DNA of 29,969 nucleotides from Fen-7 sp041494285 (GCA_041494285.1 JBGQAL010000012.1:1-29969), one strand, 5' to 3'. Positions 7,382-16,230 are shown, numbered from the stretch's first letter. Made by a program: numbers and translations. The notes: a model not told the origin generated them from the letters alone.

Positions 7382-8647
7382 ATGTATAAAAGAATTATAA
7401 TTATAATTTTGGTTTCTCTTGTACTTACATCTATTGTGTTTGCTGAAGATATAAGGGTTGAAGGCACCGCCAGCCAAGATTACGGGTTAATTGGCGGCAA
7501 CGGCTGGATGGTCGTTATCGATAATGTAATCAGCGGGCCACCGGCACTATTGGGCAGCAAGGTATCGGTCGGTATGGCAACCGTTTCTCCCGCAATTCCC
7601 AAAGGCACTATTGATCCGAATATCGCCGTCGGTGACAGCGTAGAAGCGTACGGCGCGCTGGATGTCGGATACATCAAGCTTTATGGATCCAGTGGATACT
7701 ACCTCAAAAAGATTTCAGGCGATCAGATTCTGAGCCATCCTTCGGAAAAATCCGAGACATCTGCAAACGGCGCATCGCAGTTCGATAGCTGTGTTGGAAA
7801 TACCGGATGGCAGGATGCTCCGGATATTAACCTCGGGGAGGTTTACACCAGCAACTTCTGCCCCTTCTCCGGAGGCCAGATGTTCAAGCAGATCTACCGC
7901 CGCTTATACGTACCGAACACCGGTCCGATCACTGCAAAGGTTATGAAGGTCCCGAGCAACGGCATCATCATGATTTGGCTGCAAGAGATGGACGACAAAT
8001 CCACTTTTGTCTCCTTGCCTAACATCTTCGACAGCCAAGGAATGCTGATAAGCCAGCCCACAGGCCAGCCTGTGACCCTCAGCGCCGACGCCGCCAGGCT
8101 GGCCTACTGGGGAATCATGATCCAGTGCGCCACCTTAGGAGGGCTGCAAGACTCGGAGTACTCCTTTGTCGTGTCCCAGGGGTGCGACTGGACCGGCAGA
8201 TGGAATCTGGACTCCAGCCCCAGCAACCAGAAGATCCAGATGGACCTTCAGCAATCTGGCGACAAAGTCACAGGAAGCTACTCCAACCAGGGACGAATTA
8301 CAGGAACGGTCTCCGGCAACAAGTTGCAGGGAACCTGGGCGGAGCCACCGGATTACAGCGAGCCGCGAAATAAAGGAGCCTTTGAATTCACGCTTTCCGG
8401 AGACTGCAACTCCTTTAGCGGCAACTGGGGCCTCGGGTCGTCCGGATCATGGATGGGCCAGTGGAATGGCAAGCGCATGGGCGACACAACCAGACTACAT
8501 GATTGGCCTCCGGGTGAGACTGAGATTAAGGACAGGGGACCAGCGTCGGGAGGGGAAGTACCTCCCGTAGCTCCGCCCAACCCGCAACCCAGCCCACAAC
8601 AACCACCAATTGCACCAGGGAATGAAACGATTCATAATGAAGGGTGA
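7382..8647 (+). CDS. Secreted protein with a C-terminal beta-rich domain
   Basis: 421 residues from ATG 7382. This start gives a clean signal peptide (MYKRIIIIILVSLVLTSIVF, cut after A) and has GGTGA 7 bases upstream; the longer frame from 7319 would bury the signal. The mature protein has an N-terminal beta-like part (about 22-110) and a middle with SFCP/NFCP cysteines. A Trp/Gly-rich segment follows at about 270-370 (GCDWTGRWNLDSS, GKVTGSYSNQGRITGTVSGN-type strands, GTWAEPP, GSWMGQWNGKR) resembling lipocalin-like beta-barrel repeats seen in secreted proteins. The C-terminus is a Pro-rich tail (PPNPQPSPQQPP), possibly a cell-surface spacer. No catalytic motif was recognised. It is likely exported to the archaeal cell surface. 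Confidence 0.7.
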   Translation: MYKRIIIIILVSLVLTSIVFAEDIRVEGTASQDYGLIGGNGWMVVIDNVISGPPALLGSKVSVGMATVSPAIPKGTIDPNIAVGDSVEAYGALDVGYIKLYGSSGYYLKKISGDQILSHPSEKSETSANGASQFDSCVGNTGWQDAPDINLGEVYTSNFCPFSGGQMFKQIYRRLYVPNTGPITAKVMKVPSNGIIMIWLQEMDDKSTFVSLPNIFDSQGMLISQPTGQPVTLSADAARLAYWGIMIQCATLGGLQDSEYSFVVSQGCDWTGRWNLDSSPSNQKIQMDLQQSGDKVTGSYSNQGRITGTVSGNKLQGTWAEPPDYSEPRNKGAFEFTLSGDCNSFSGNWGLGSSGSWMGQWNGKRMGDTTRLHDWPPGETEIKDRGPASGGEVPPVAPPNPQPSPQQPPIAPGNETIHNEG

Positions 8648-8762
8648 TACGTGCGAAGGATCCGGGCGAGTCAATTTCCAATTGAACTGAAGACCCCCCA
8701 CATAAAGAATCCCAGCTCAAATACCAGGCGTAGGCAAATGGGCCTGGCAGCTCTATTTGGGC

Positions 8763-8771
8763 CTTTTTTTC
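8763..8771 (+). terminator. T-tract after the secreted protein gene
   Basis: A run of seven T residues follows GGGCC about 115 bases after the stop codon at 8647. Oligo-T tracts are the usual archaeal termination signal. The distance makes the assignment tentative. Confidence 0.3.
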
Positions 8772-8881
8772 AAAAATATTTTGATTCAGTTATCTGTTGT
8801 CTCCCGGTCGATCATCGCTTTCTGAAAAGTCGATTTGAATTGATTCAAAGAAGAGATTGTTTTAGGCAGTTGGACAGGTCC

Positions 8882-9925
8882 CTAGATTTGGTCTTTAGCT
8901 AAACCTGTCAGCAAACTCTCGTAACGCTGCTTTATTCTTTCCACCACGTCCATTTCATACGGCTGATGGGTGGGCACAATAATGGACGACTCCAGGTTAG
9001 CGTAATCGGGAGCGGCTGTGGCTCCATCTTCCCGCACAGGAATCCGGAGGTCTCTGGCCATGTCCTCTATCATCGGTGTTAACGGCTTTACCGCACTGAC
9101 ATTGTTGGCCCGTTCTCTGTACCCCTTAAGAAGCCCATCGATCTCCGCTGCTAACTCTTCTATCTTTCCCTGGCCGCAAGCCCGACAAATTTTTTCTGCC
9201 GACTCCTTGAGCTGGGAAAAAGTGCGTACACCTGCTTCGATCATCTCACCTGAATAGTGTTCTCTTATACGAACCGCATAGCCTGGTGCTGCCACTAGAA
9301 TCCGAAGATCTTTCAGCAACTCCATATCCTCGGCCTCGGGCTTGTAGGGATTGACCAAAACATAGTCCAGGCCCAGACGCACTGCCAAGCTTTCGTACAT
9401 CATGGTCACTCCCAATGGTTTGCTGGATCTCAGGACCATGCCCCGGACGAATTCAGGGGTGTCTGAACCCAGGCCGAAGTACTCAGCAAAGCCTTTGGTA
9501 GTGGTCAAGAGCTTTGTGCGACCCGTTTTTTTAGTGCTTATCAGGCCCATCTGCTCCAGCTCTTTAACGTGGGAATAGCTCTTGTTGCCCCTGATATCCG
9601 CCAGATTGCTCTGCTTCAAAGGTTGCTTGTAGGCGATGATGGCCAAAGTTCTGATGAGTGGGGCATCGATCTCCTTGGGGGCGACGGATATTACATCTCT
9701 GGCCAGGGAGGCCCGAACCTGCATCACGTACCGGTCCTCGAAGCCTCTGATCTCCATGCCCGATTCACGCAGCGAGTAGTCTCTGACCAGCTCCTCGGCC
9801 AGGGCTCGTACTCCTTCCTCTGATAGGTCAGACAACCTGGAAAGGTCTTTCAAGGACAGAACTTTGCCAGCGGCAAAGAGAGCGGCCTCTATCAGTGCCT
9901 TCGAATCGATATCATTTGTTGGCAA
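8882..9925 (-). CDS. scpB: Segregation and condensation protein ScpB, extended
   Basis: 347 residues. The first half has the two tandem winged helices of ScpB: ALIEAALFAAGKVLSLKDLS near 10-29, then APLIRTLAIIAYKQPLKQSN, DIRGNKSYSHVKELEQMGL and GRTKLLTTTKGFAEYFGL (about 87-155). ScpB binds ScpA on the SMC condensin complex and supports chromosome segregation. Known ScpB proteins are often about 180-200 residues. Here about 170 residues follow the core, including a helical part (SQLKESAEKICRACGQGKIE, with two Cys) and an end without a recognised domain. No scpA or smc is adjacent in the window. The start is a TTG at 9925 with AGGA shortly before it. Confidence 0.88.
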   Translation of the reverse strand: MPTNDIDSKALIEAALFAAGKVLSLKDLSRLSDLSEEGVRALAEELVRDYSLRESGMEIRGFEDRYVMQVRASLARDVISVAPKEIDAPLIRTLAIIAYKQPLKQSNLADIRGNKSYSHVKELEQMGLISTKKTGRTKLLTTTKGFAEYFGLGSDTPEFVRGMVLRSSKPLGVTMMYESLAVRLGLDYVLVNPYKPEAEDMELLKDLRILVAAPGYAVRIREHYSGEMIEAGVRTFSQLKESAEKICRACGQGKIEELAAEIDGLLKGYRERANNVSAVKPLTPMIEDMARDLRIPVREDGATAAPDYANLESSIIVPTHQPYEMDVVERIKQRYESLLTGLAKDQI

Positions 9926-10001
9926 GGTGATCCTGTAGCCTAATTCGCAGAAGATCTATTAAATGCAGCGCACCAAATCTTTCTTAAGCAGTTGTTTCAA
10001 T

Positions 10002-10015
10002 CCAAGATGTCTTGG
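10002..10015. repeat. Short palindrome between scpB and the cold-shock gene
   Basis: CCAAGA-TG-TCTTGG is a perfect 6-bp inverted repeat with a two-base centre, located in the divergent spacer between scpB (start 9925) and the cold-shock gene (start 10198). It could be a regulator-binding site. It may also be chance. Confidence 0.25.
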
Positions 10016-10151
10016 AGGCGATCAAAGGTAATGCAATTCTAAAGAGCCTATTAGAAACTCCTGTTCAAGCAACAAAATCTCGTCGACGAAGATAGGCCTT
10101 GGACATTCTATTGAAACTGCACCTAATCAAAGTGAAGGATTTCGCCATTAC

Positions 10152-10161
10152 ATTTAAATAC
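10152..10161 (+). promoter_or_regulatory. TATA-like box of the cold-shock gene
   Basis: ATTTAAATAC-type element about 37-46 bases before the ATG at 10198, giving a leader of only about a dozen bases. GAGGA near 10186-10190 is a usable ribosome-binding site. Confidence 0.45.
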
Positions 10162-10197
10162 ACGACTGACTTCCTTGGAATCATTGAGGAATCACAA

Positions 10198-10398
10198 ATG
10201 GTAACAGGCACAGTAAAGTTCTTTAACAGAACAAAGCACTTCGGGTTTATAGCTGGAGACGACGGAAAAGACTATTTTGTTCACGCCACCGGGCTTAAGC
10301 CAGGCGTTTCCATTGCAGAGGGAGACAAAGTTAGCTTTGAGGTAGTTGCCGGAGACAAGGGCCCCAAAGCAGACAAAGTTGAAAAGGCAGCAGCATAA
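10198..10398 (+). CDS. Cold-shock domain protein (CspA family)
   Basis: 66 residues from ATG 10198, giving the standard Csp length; the upstream in-frame extension from 10099 is leader. It starts MVTGTVKFFNRTKHFGFIAG (RNP1-like, with Lys-His replacing the usual Lys-Gly before FGFI) and continues with DYFVHATGLKPG (RNP2-like) and GDKVSFEVVAGDKGPKA. Such proteins bind single-stranded RNA and DNA and act as RNA chaperones. They are mainly bacterial and scattered in Methanosarcinales and halophiles, so the lineage probably acquired it by transfer. The C-terminus KVEKAAA is short. It is a single-gene unit with its own promoter and a downstream hairpin. Confidence 0.93.
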   Translation: MVTGTVKFFNRTKHFGFIAGDDGKDYFVHATGLKPGVSIAEGDKVSFEVVAGDKGPKADKVEKAAA

Positions 10399-10420
10399 TA
10401 AATAAACTGATTTTCACAGC

Positions 10421-10460
10421 GCGAGGCGAAGAATCCAGCCTCTCGCTTGGCTTTTCGTTT
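10421..10460 (+). terminator. Hairpin plus T-rich tail after the cold-shock gene
   Basis: GCGAGGC (10421-10427) can pair with GCCTCTCGC (10438-10446) with a two-base bulge, followed by T-rich sequence to about 10461. It sits 22 bases after the stop at 10398 and is a plausible terminator. Confidence 0.45.
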
Positions 10461-10567
10461 TAGTAGTTATCGTCCATAATACGATAACCATATTTTTACG
10501 CGATATTTTAGCTATCTAACAAGTAAGTTCGAGTCGAGAACCAACTTCGCAATTGTCCCAGAGGCTC

Positions 10568-12709
10568 ATGAGTGAATCCCACGTTACAAAGGTTGCCGGT
10601 GAGCTTGGGCTTAATGGCAAACAAGTCCAGGTAGTCTTCGATCTATTGGACCAGGGCTCAACGGTGCCTTTCATCACCAGGTACAGAAAGGAGACCACCG
10701 GAAGCCTGGACGAGGTGGCCATCGCAGTCATTCGCGATCGGATGGCCCAGCTTAGAGAGCTGGACAAACGGCGCGAATCCATTCTCAATTCCCTGGCCGA
10801 GGGTGGCAAGCTGACAGAAGAGCTCCGTTGCAAAATACTGACAGTAGAAACCATGGCCGTTCTGGAGGACGTCTATCTGCCGTACAGGCCAAAGCGCCGA
10901 ACCAGAGCCATCGTGGCACAGGAACGAGGTCTGGAGCCTCTGGCAAAAATGATCTATGCCCAGGACTTCTCGGACCCGGCTGCAGAGGCCGTGAAGTTCG
11001 TTGACCATGATAAGGGAGTTAACTCGGCAGACGATGCCATTGTTGGAGCACGGGACATCATTGCCGAGTGGATAAATGAGGATGCAGCAACCAGATCCCA
11101 GATTCGCGACCTCTTCAGGGTCCATGGCATCTTGAGATCTAAGGAGGCCAGAGACAAAAAACCAGAGGGCGTGAAGTACAAAGACTACTTCGACTGTTCA
11201 GAGCCTCTGGCAAGTGTCCCCTCCCACAGGTTAATGGCCATGATGCGTGCCCAGAGAGAAGGATTTCTCAGCGTTCACGCTTTGCCTCCTGAAGATGTCG
11301 CTCTGGCATTCCTCGAAACCAATTTTGTTCGCGGAACAGCGCCTTCGAGTCAGCAGGTCAGGCTGGCGACCGTAGACAGCTACAAGCGAATGCTTGCGCC
11401 ATCCATGGAGACGGAGGTGCTCTCCGATGCCTTAGAAGAAGCAGAAGGAAAAGCTGTCAAGGTCTTCGCAGAGAACCTCCGTCAACTGCTTCTGGAGGCA
11501 CCCATGGGCCAGAAAAATGTCCTGGCAATCGATCCCGGGTTCAGGACTGGCTGTAAGATTGTGGTGTTGGATGGCCAGGGCCAGCTAATGCATAAGGATG
11601 TTATCTACCCTCACATGCCCCAGCAGCAAGAAACAGAGGCAGGGGAGAAGATCATCGAGCTGTGCGAACGTTTCGGAGTGGAGGTCATCGCCATAGGGAA
11701 CGGCACCGCTGGCCGGGAGACCGAGTCCTTTGTGAGGAAGCTCAGGCTTCCGGGGAAGGTTACGGTAATAATGGTGAACGAGTCGGGAGCCTCTGTGTAC
11801 TCCGCATCCGAAGCGGCTCGCGAGGAGTTTCCGGATCAAGATGTGACAGTTCGGGGCGCTGTCTCGATAGGCAGAAGGCTAATGGACCCTCTTGCCGAGC
11901 TTGTCAAGATAGACCCAAGATCCATAGGCGTAGGCCAGTACCAGCACGATGTGGATCAGACTGCCCTAAAGAGAAAGCTTGACGAGGTGGTAGAGAGCTG
12001 TGTCAACCTGGTAGGCGTTGACGTCAACACCGCCAGCAAGGCTCTTCTATCTTACGTTTCGGGCCTGGGGCCAAAGCTTGCCGAGGCGATCGTGAAGTAC
12101 AGGAACGAGCATGGACCGTTCAGATCCCGCCAGGATCTTCGTAGAGTTCCCCGTTTGGGCCCAAAGGCCTTTGAGCAGGCGGCCGGCTTTCTGCGCATAA
12201 GAGAAGGCGATAACACGCTAGACTCAAGCGCCGTCCACCCGGAGAGCTACCAAATCGTCGAGGCAATGGCCATGGATCTCGGGGTCACCGTCAAAGAGCT
12301 GATGAAGGATCAAGGACTGCAGAGGGATATCGATCCGAAGAGATACGTCACCCGTGAAGTCGGGGTGCCCACGCTAAACGACATCCTATCTGAGCTATCA
12401 AAGCCGGGTCGGGACCCGCGCCAGGAGTTCGAGGCCTTCAGTTTTGCCGAAGGCGTGGAGAAGATGGAAGACCTAAAGCCCGGAATGAGGCTGCCGGGGA
12501 TAATCACAAATGTTACGGCCTTCGGAGCCTTTGTGGACGTCGGAGTTCACCAGGACGGGTTGGTGCATCTCAGCCAGATCTCGGACAAATTCGTGCGAAA
12601 TCCTGCGGACGTTGTCAAACTTCATCAGAAGGTCATGGTTACTGTCCTCGACGTGGACACAGAGAGGAAGAGAATTTCGCTGTCGATGAAGGTAAAAAGT
12701 AAGCAATGA
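10568..12709 (+). CDS. tex: Tex-family S1 RNA-binding protein
   Basis: 713 residues from ATG 10568 (GAGG at 10561-10564; a TTG five codons upstream is the alternative). The domain order is that of Tex/Spt6-like proteins. The N-terminal core contains TVPFITRYRKETTG (about 32-45). A YqgF/RNase H-like domain begins at about 317 (NVLAIDPGFRTGCKIVVLDG). Tandem helix-hairpin-helix motifs follow (SGLGPKLAEAIVKYRNEHGP near 498-517, then LRRVPRLGPKAFEQ), and a C-terminal S1 domain spans about 640-710 (GIITNVTAFGAFVDVGVHQD). Tex is a nucleic-acid-binding factor tied to transcription and stress tolerance in bacteria. Archaeal copies are patchy and may derive from bacteria. The length is slightly below typical bacterial Tex. 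It converges with the GCS2-family gene. Confidence 0.93.
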   Translation: MSESHVTKVAGELGLNGKQVQVVFDLLDQGSTVPFITRYRKETTGSLDEVAIAVIRDRMAQLRELDKRRESILNSLAEGGKLTEELRCKILTVETMAVLEDVYLPYRPKRRTRAIVAQERGLEPLAKMIYAQDFSDPAAEAVKFVDHDKGVNSADDAIVGARDIIAEWINEDAATRSQIRDLFRVHGILRSKEARDKKPEGVKYKDYFDCSEPLASVPSHRLMAMMRAQREGFLSVHALPPEDVALAFLETNFVRGTAPSSQQVRLATVDSYKRMLAPSMETEVLSDALEEAEGKAVKVFAENLRQLLLEAPMGQKNVLAIDPGFRTGCKIVVLDGQGQLMHKDVIYPHMPQQQETEAGEKIIELCERFGVEVIAIGNGTAGRETESFVRKLRLPGKVTVIMVNESGASVYSASEAAREEFPDQDVTVRGAVSIGRRLMDPLAELVKIDPRSIGVGQYQHDVDQTALKRKLDEVVESCVNLVGVDVNTASKALLSYVSGLGPKLAEAIVKYRNEHGPFRSRQDLRRVPRLGPKAFEQAAGFLRIREGDNTLDSSAVHPESYQIVEAMAMDLGVTVKELMKDQGLQRDIDPKRYVTREVGVPTLNDILSELSKPGRDPRQEFEAFSFAEGVEKMEDLKPGMRLPGIITNVTAFGAFVDVGVHQDGLVHLSQISDKFVRNPADVVKLHQKVMVTVLDVDTERKRISLSMKVKSKQ

Positions 12710-12775
12710 GGATATAAAAGAAGCGAGCAAAGACCGCGAGGAATTTGCTTCTGCTGTTAAAGAGATTTGCTACTC

Positions 12776-13897
12776 CTACCCGCATCGACCCGGCTCGATC
12801 GAAAATGGCCTGTTCTCCCTCAAGGCCCACTCCATCTCCGCTAAAAGCGGCTTTATCTGGCCTGTCTCCTTGAACTGGCGTTTCATTAGCTCGGCAAGGC
12901 TCCCCTGCTCAATCCGTTTCTCTATCAGCGGTAAATAGCTCTTCTCCTCGTTTGTGGAGTTCTTATAAGCAATCTTGTACAGGTTTTCCAATTCTGGCTT
13001 CAGGCTTTCCACGCCGTGACTCATGGCCTCCTCCAGCAGAGAACGAAGGGCACCATCTTCCTCCTCCAGCTCCAGATCGCTCCGAAGAAGGGCGAGAAGG
13101 AAGGCCGATACGGCCATGTCCGAGTGCAGGCACTCCTGCTCGTCGATGGCCTTAACCTCAAGGCATTTTCTGGTGAACCGGACTATCACGCCCCGGGAGT
13201 TTACCCACTCCTGACAGAGCACGTCGGCTCCGCAACCCTTCAGCTCCGAGTAGATGCCCCTGTTTATTCGGATGTACTCATCCACGCTCTCCAGCCACTC
13301 AGGTAAAATTCCGTGGCAGATCGATGGCATTTTGCACTGGTTCTCCCGGTAGTAGATCAGCCGGTTGTCCATGTAGGATGTCAGCTTCCCCTCCACGATA
13401 GGTGAGGACGCCGACACGGCCACCAGATACGGTAGAAGCGAGCGAATCCTGTTGAACATGGAAATCAGGTTCTCCCGGTCTCCGTAAGGGATGTTTATCT
13501 GCAGGGCCTGGATGTTCAGCCAGCCGTGTTGCTTTATGTTGAATAATCGGTCGTAGGCATGGTAGTACTCTTGCTCATCGTGGTCCCAGTGAGTCGTTTG
13601 ATCCAGTGTAAGCATTGGATGCATACCAAGACCCAGGAACTTGTATTCGCAGTTCAGAGCCCGGTAGAGACTCTGTAGCCCATTGAAGAGGTTGTTCTCC
13701 AGAAAGCCGAGGCTCCCCGGCCGAGAGGGTATAAGCTCTATTGCATGCTTTTGCAGCTCCTTGGAGACCTTTATCCCGCCGAAGCTGACCTCATGCTCTA
13801 TGGCTCCGCTGATCCGCTCGATTATCTTGTCGGAAATCGGTAGCGGATTGAAATCCCGATCGTTTATGGAATATTCGTGCTCTGTTCCTATCTTCAT
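12776..13897 (-). CDS. Glutamate-cysteine ligase family 2 (GCS2/YbdK-like) carboxylate-amine ligase
   Basis: 373 residues starting MKIGTEHEYSINDRDFNPLP. The GTEHEY (4-9) corresponds to the GxExE metal and glutamate-binding strand of GCS2 enzymes (usually GVEEEF). Further family elements are GLGMHPM, ALQINIPYGDRENLISMFNR (the GLHVHVG region, here QINI, so the usual His pair is missing) and SASSPIVEGKLTSYMDNRL (the SANSPFWEG.TGY.S.R region). The family joins an amino acid carboxylate to an amine using ATP. The changed substrate motif suggests a non-glutathione product. It is last in a four-gene minus-strand cluster with an ATP-grasp ligase. The substrate is unknown. Confidence 0.8.
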   Translation of the reverse strand: MKIGTEHEYSINDRDFNPLPISDKIIERISGAIEHEVSFGGIKVSKELQKHAIELIPSRPGSLGFLENNLFNGLQSLYRALNCEYKFLGLGMHPMLTLDQTTHWDHDEQEYYHAYDRLFNIKQHGWLNIQALQINIPYGDRENLISMFNRIRSLLPYLVAVSASSPIVEGKLTSYMDNRLIYYRENQCKMPSICHGILPEWLESVDEYIRINRGIYSELKGCGADVLCQEWVNSRGVIVRFTRKCLEVKAIDEQECLHSDMAVSAFLLALLRSDLELEEEDGALRSLLEEAMSHGVESLKPELENLYKIAYKNSTNEEKSYLPLIEKRIEQGSLAELMKRQFKETGQIKPLLAEMEWALRENRPFSIEPGRCG

Positions 13898-13985
13898 AAA
13901 ATCTCTTCAGCCACGCAGAGTTTATGTTCCGATCTCAATTCGTCTTGTCTGTTTATTCTAATCGGTCTGATCGGATCATTCTGAT

Positions 13986-14492
13986 CTAATCAGCTGATCT
14001 AGTTAGCTTGATCTCTGCCACCAGCTCAGTCTCCGGCTCCTCGATCTTGACGATCTCCTCCAGCTCCTCGGGCGGCAAACCGTTGACCAGGTCCACTATC
14101 TTGCTCACCGATAGTTCGAACAAACCTTCGTAAGCCTTCCGGTCCTTCTTCAGAACCTCAACCATGGGGCAGATACTGGGCTTTTTCAGGAATATCTGAA
14201 GTATGGTTCCCAACACGTCGAAGGTGAAAGGCCCCGCTACGCAGGTCTCGGGTTTGACTGAATGGACACTGCACTTGCCGTCCTGGAACAGTACGCAAAA
14301 ACCATCCGGTTTAAGCCGGAGCCTTTTATAACCCTTAATTTCTATGCTGTCAGGGCTAACCCCACTGACCAGGAGGATTTCTATCCTTTTCTCTGTAAGA
14401 GGTGGCATGGCTCCCATGCAGCAGCCACCGCCCAGAGTGCAGCTACAGCAAGCTTTGCTCAGGGCGTCACAAAGTGTTGCATCCATTAACAT
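13986..14492 (-). CDS. YkgJ-family cysteine cluster protein in the ligase operon
   Basis: 168 residues. The N-terminus has CDALSKACCSCTLGGGCCMG (residues 8-27), rich in Cys, and the centre has FCVLFQDGKCSVHSVKPETC followed by VAGPF, the typical second half of the YkgJ/PF03692 motif. The family probably binds a metal or Fe-S cluster. The C-terminal half is acidic and helical (PPEELEEIVKIEEPETELV). It lies 60 bases behind the ATP-grasp gene and 88 bases ahead of the GCS2 gene, all in the same direction. The role in the operon is unknown; an Fe-S or metal-dependent modification step is one possibility. Confidence 0.78.
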   Translation of the reverse strand: MLMDATLCDALSKACCSCTLGGGCCMGAMPPLTEKRIEILLVSGVSPDSIEIKGYKRLRLKPDGFCVLFQDGKCSVHSVKPETCVAGPFTFDVLGTILQIFLKKPSICPMVEVLKKDRKAYEGLFELSVSKIVDLVNGLPPEELEEIVKIEEPETELVAEIKLTRSAD

Positions 14493-14552
14493 CGTCTCTT
14501 GGGATACATTTACGACAAATTCAACTACCGAACGGAAAAATGAATAATATGT

Positions 14553-15581
14553 CTACTTCTCCGAGAAGTCTATCTTGTATGAGTAGACATCGTTTTCTAC
14601 AGTGGCCTCTCCTTGGGCAAAAGCTGCAGCTGCGCCTAAGCCGTATTCGCCTTCAAAACCGTAGGGTCCGATGGCTCTAGGCCATATCTCATCGGCATAG
14701 TCAGAGGCGTCGCCGGTCATGAGGTAGGACACGATCCGGCGGAACATGTCAGGATAGTTGATATCCTCTCCTCCCTCCATAGAGGGATTGTCGTTCACCT
14801 CGATGACGTAGAGCTTTCCGTTGCTCTCCTTTATGTCCACACCGTAGAGCCCGCTGCCTATTGCCTTTCCGGCCTCGATTCCCAGATCGATGACCTCGGG
14901 AGGAACCTGGTCCACAGGCACGCTCTCCACGTCGCAGTACACAATGTGTCCGTTAACCGATGCTTGGATCTTGAAGGTCTCCGATGGGATTATGTACCGG
15001 CAGGCGTACAGCAACTCGCCGTTCAGCACGCCGATTCTCCAGTCGAACCTGCTCTCTATGTACTCTTGGACAACTATCCAGTCCGTGAGCTTGAGGAACC
15101 TCTTGGCCACCTTGATGAACTCTGAGACGGTGGACGCCTTCTCGACCCTCACAGAGAAGGACGTGGATGGCTCCTTCAAGACCAAAGGCGACCCTAGCTC
15201 CTCAAAGAGGCCTTTGATGCACGTTTCATTGACATCATTCTTGCTCAAGAATTTGGTTCTGGGCATAGAGATGTTCTTTTTCATCAGGTGAAGGTACATG
15301 TTGACCTTGTCCGCACATATCTGGATGGACATGGGGTCGTCTATGACAGGTACTCCGTACATGCTCGCCATCTTGGCCGCAACGTAGGTTGTGTTCATGG
15401 GGTCGGTGTTTGCTCTTATGAATAGTGCGTCAAGCTTCGGAATCTTCTTTATGTCCACAGGAAAGATAAACTCAACCGTATGGCCCATGCTCTCAGCTAC
15501 ATCCCTGCATTTGACCAGGGCGATGAGCTGTGAAGAGCTGCTCATGGTCTGTCTATTGACAAAGATGCCTAGTTTACTCAC
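14553..15581 (-). CDS. RimK-like ATP-grasp ligase
   Basis: 342 residues. After a pre-ATP-grasp Rossmann-like start (1-85, with DALFIRANTDP and GVPVIDDPMSIQICADKVNM) comes a RimK-type ATP-grasp fold. It shows PLVLKEPSTSFSVRV (nucleotide-binding Lys136), WIVVQEYIESRFDWRIGVLN (168-187) and GSGLYGVDIKESNGKLYVIE (242-261), then VNDNPSMEGGEDI with the metal ligands Asp249, Glu261 and Asn263. Such enzymes activate a carboxylate as acyl-phosphate and attach an amine, often an amino acid. The wording closely resembles ATP-grasp domains that follow an RLAN domain in single bacterial proteins. Here the gene starts inside the 3' end of the preceding gene (8-base overlap), so the two are coupled. A C-terminal tail of about 50 residues is unusual. 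Confidence 0.88.
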   Translation of the reverse strand: MSKLGIFVNRQTMSSSSQLIALVKCRDVAESMGHTVEFIFPVDIKKIPKLDALFIRANTDPMNTTYVAAKMASMYGVPVIDDPMSIQICADKVNMYLHLMKKNISMPRTKFLSKNDVNETCIKGLFEELGSPLVLKEPSTSFSVRVEKASTVSEFIKVAKRFLKLTDWIVVQEYIESRFDWRIGVLNGELLYACRYIIPSETFKIQASVNGHIVYCDVESVPVDQVPPEVIDLGIEAGKAIGSGLYGVDIKESNGKLYVIEVNDNPSMEGGEDINYPDMFRRIVSYLMTGDASDYADEIWPRAIGPYGFEGEYGLGAAAAFAQGEATVENDVYSYKIDFSEK

Positions 15582-16230
15582 TGCGGTTCACCCTCGTATC
15601 CAGAAGATTTTGCAATAACTCGGTTTCCTCTTTGGATAACTGCGAATACTTTACCGGCGCCAGGGAGGAGAGGCGGTACCCGCTTTCGTCCTTAACCAGC
15701 ACAATCTCTACGAGAGGTATGCTAAAGGCCCGGTAGACCTTGTCCGCCAGAGCGGACACTCCCTCACAACAGTTTATGGTCTTGCCGAAGATGGATACGC
15801 ACTTGACAACCTTTGACGTGTCTGTTATCTTCTGATAGCAGAACGGGTACTTGCCCAGGTTGGTAACGTGCTTGATCACCTTCTTGGCTTCTTCTACGTC
15901 TTTAACCATGAAATGATCAGACGGTGTGGAGAAGTAGTTAAGACCATAGATCACTGCAGGCAGCGAAATGTACTGGTAGGAGATCACCCAGTCACATACC
16001 GGAATCTCCGCCAGCTTGGCCTTTTCAAGGCATATGGGAACTATGTAAGCGTCCAGAACTTCGCTGCTGCTTGGAACAGTCTTGATCCCATCGTGTTCGT
16101 TCTTGACTATGGTGTAGTACGGCTCAGTCTTGTAGAAGTAACTCTCATTTATTATATATTGAGAGTCATTCTCTTTGAGCGTATACATGATGTCCTTTTT
16201 AGGAACTTGACTCTTAGTCCGTTCGTTCAT
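15574..16230 (-). CDS. Uncharacterised first gene of the ligase operon, candidate RLAN-like partner
   Basis: 218 residues, no membrane segment or signal. No catalytic motif was recognised. The middle contains DWVISYQYISLPAVIYGLNY (about 81-100), which is loosely like the conserved segment of RimK-like ATP-grasp N-terminal (RLAN) domains. Cysteines are scattered (YPFCYQKI, KCVSIFGKTINCCEG). It ends by overlapping the ATP-grasp start by 8 bases. In bacteria RLAN and ATP-grasp are fused, so this could be the split N-terminal half. That identification is tentative. It may bind the substrate or acceptor peptide. It is the first gene of the cluster; the promoter must lie in 16231-16520. Confidence 0.7.
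   Translation of the reverse strand: MNERTKSQVPKKDIMYTLKENDSQYIINESYFYKTEPYYTIVKNEHDGIKTVPSSSEVLDAYIVPICLEKAKLAEIPVCDWVISYQYISLPAVIYGLNYFSTPSDHFMVKDVEEAKKVIKHVTNLGKYPFCYQKITDTSKVVKCVSIFGKTINCCEGVSALADKVYRAFSIPLVEIVLVKDESGYRLSSLAPVKYSQLSKEETELLQNLLDTRVNRSE

Noticed and set aside
9990..10020. GTTTCAATCC, reminiscent of a CRISPR repeat start
   Set aside because: It occurs once with no spaced copies nearby; no array is present.
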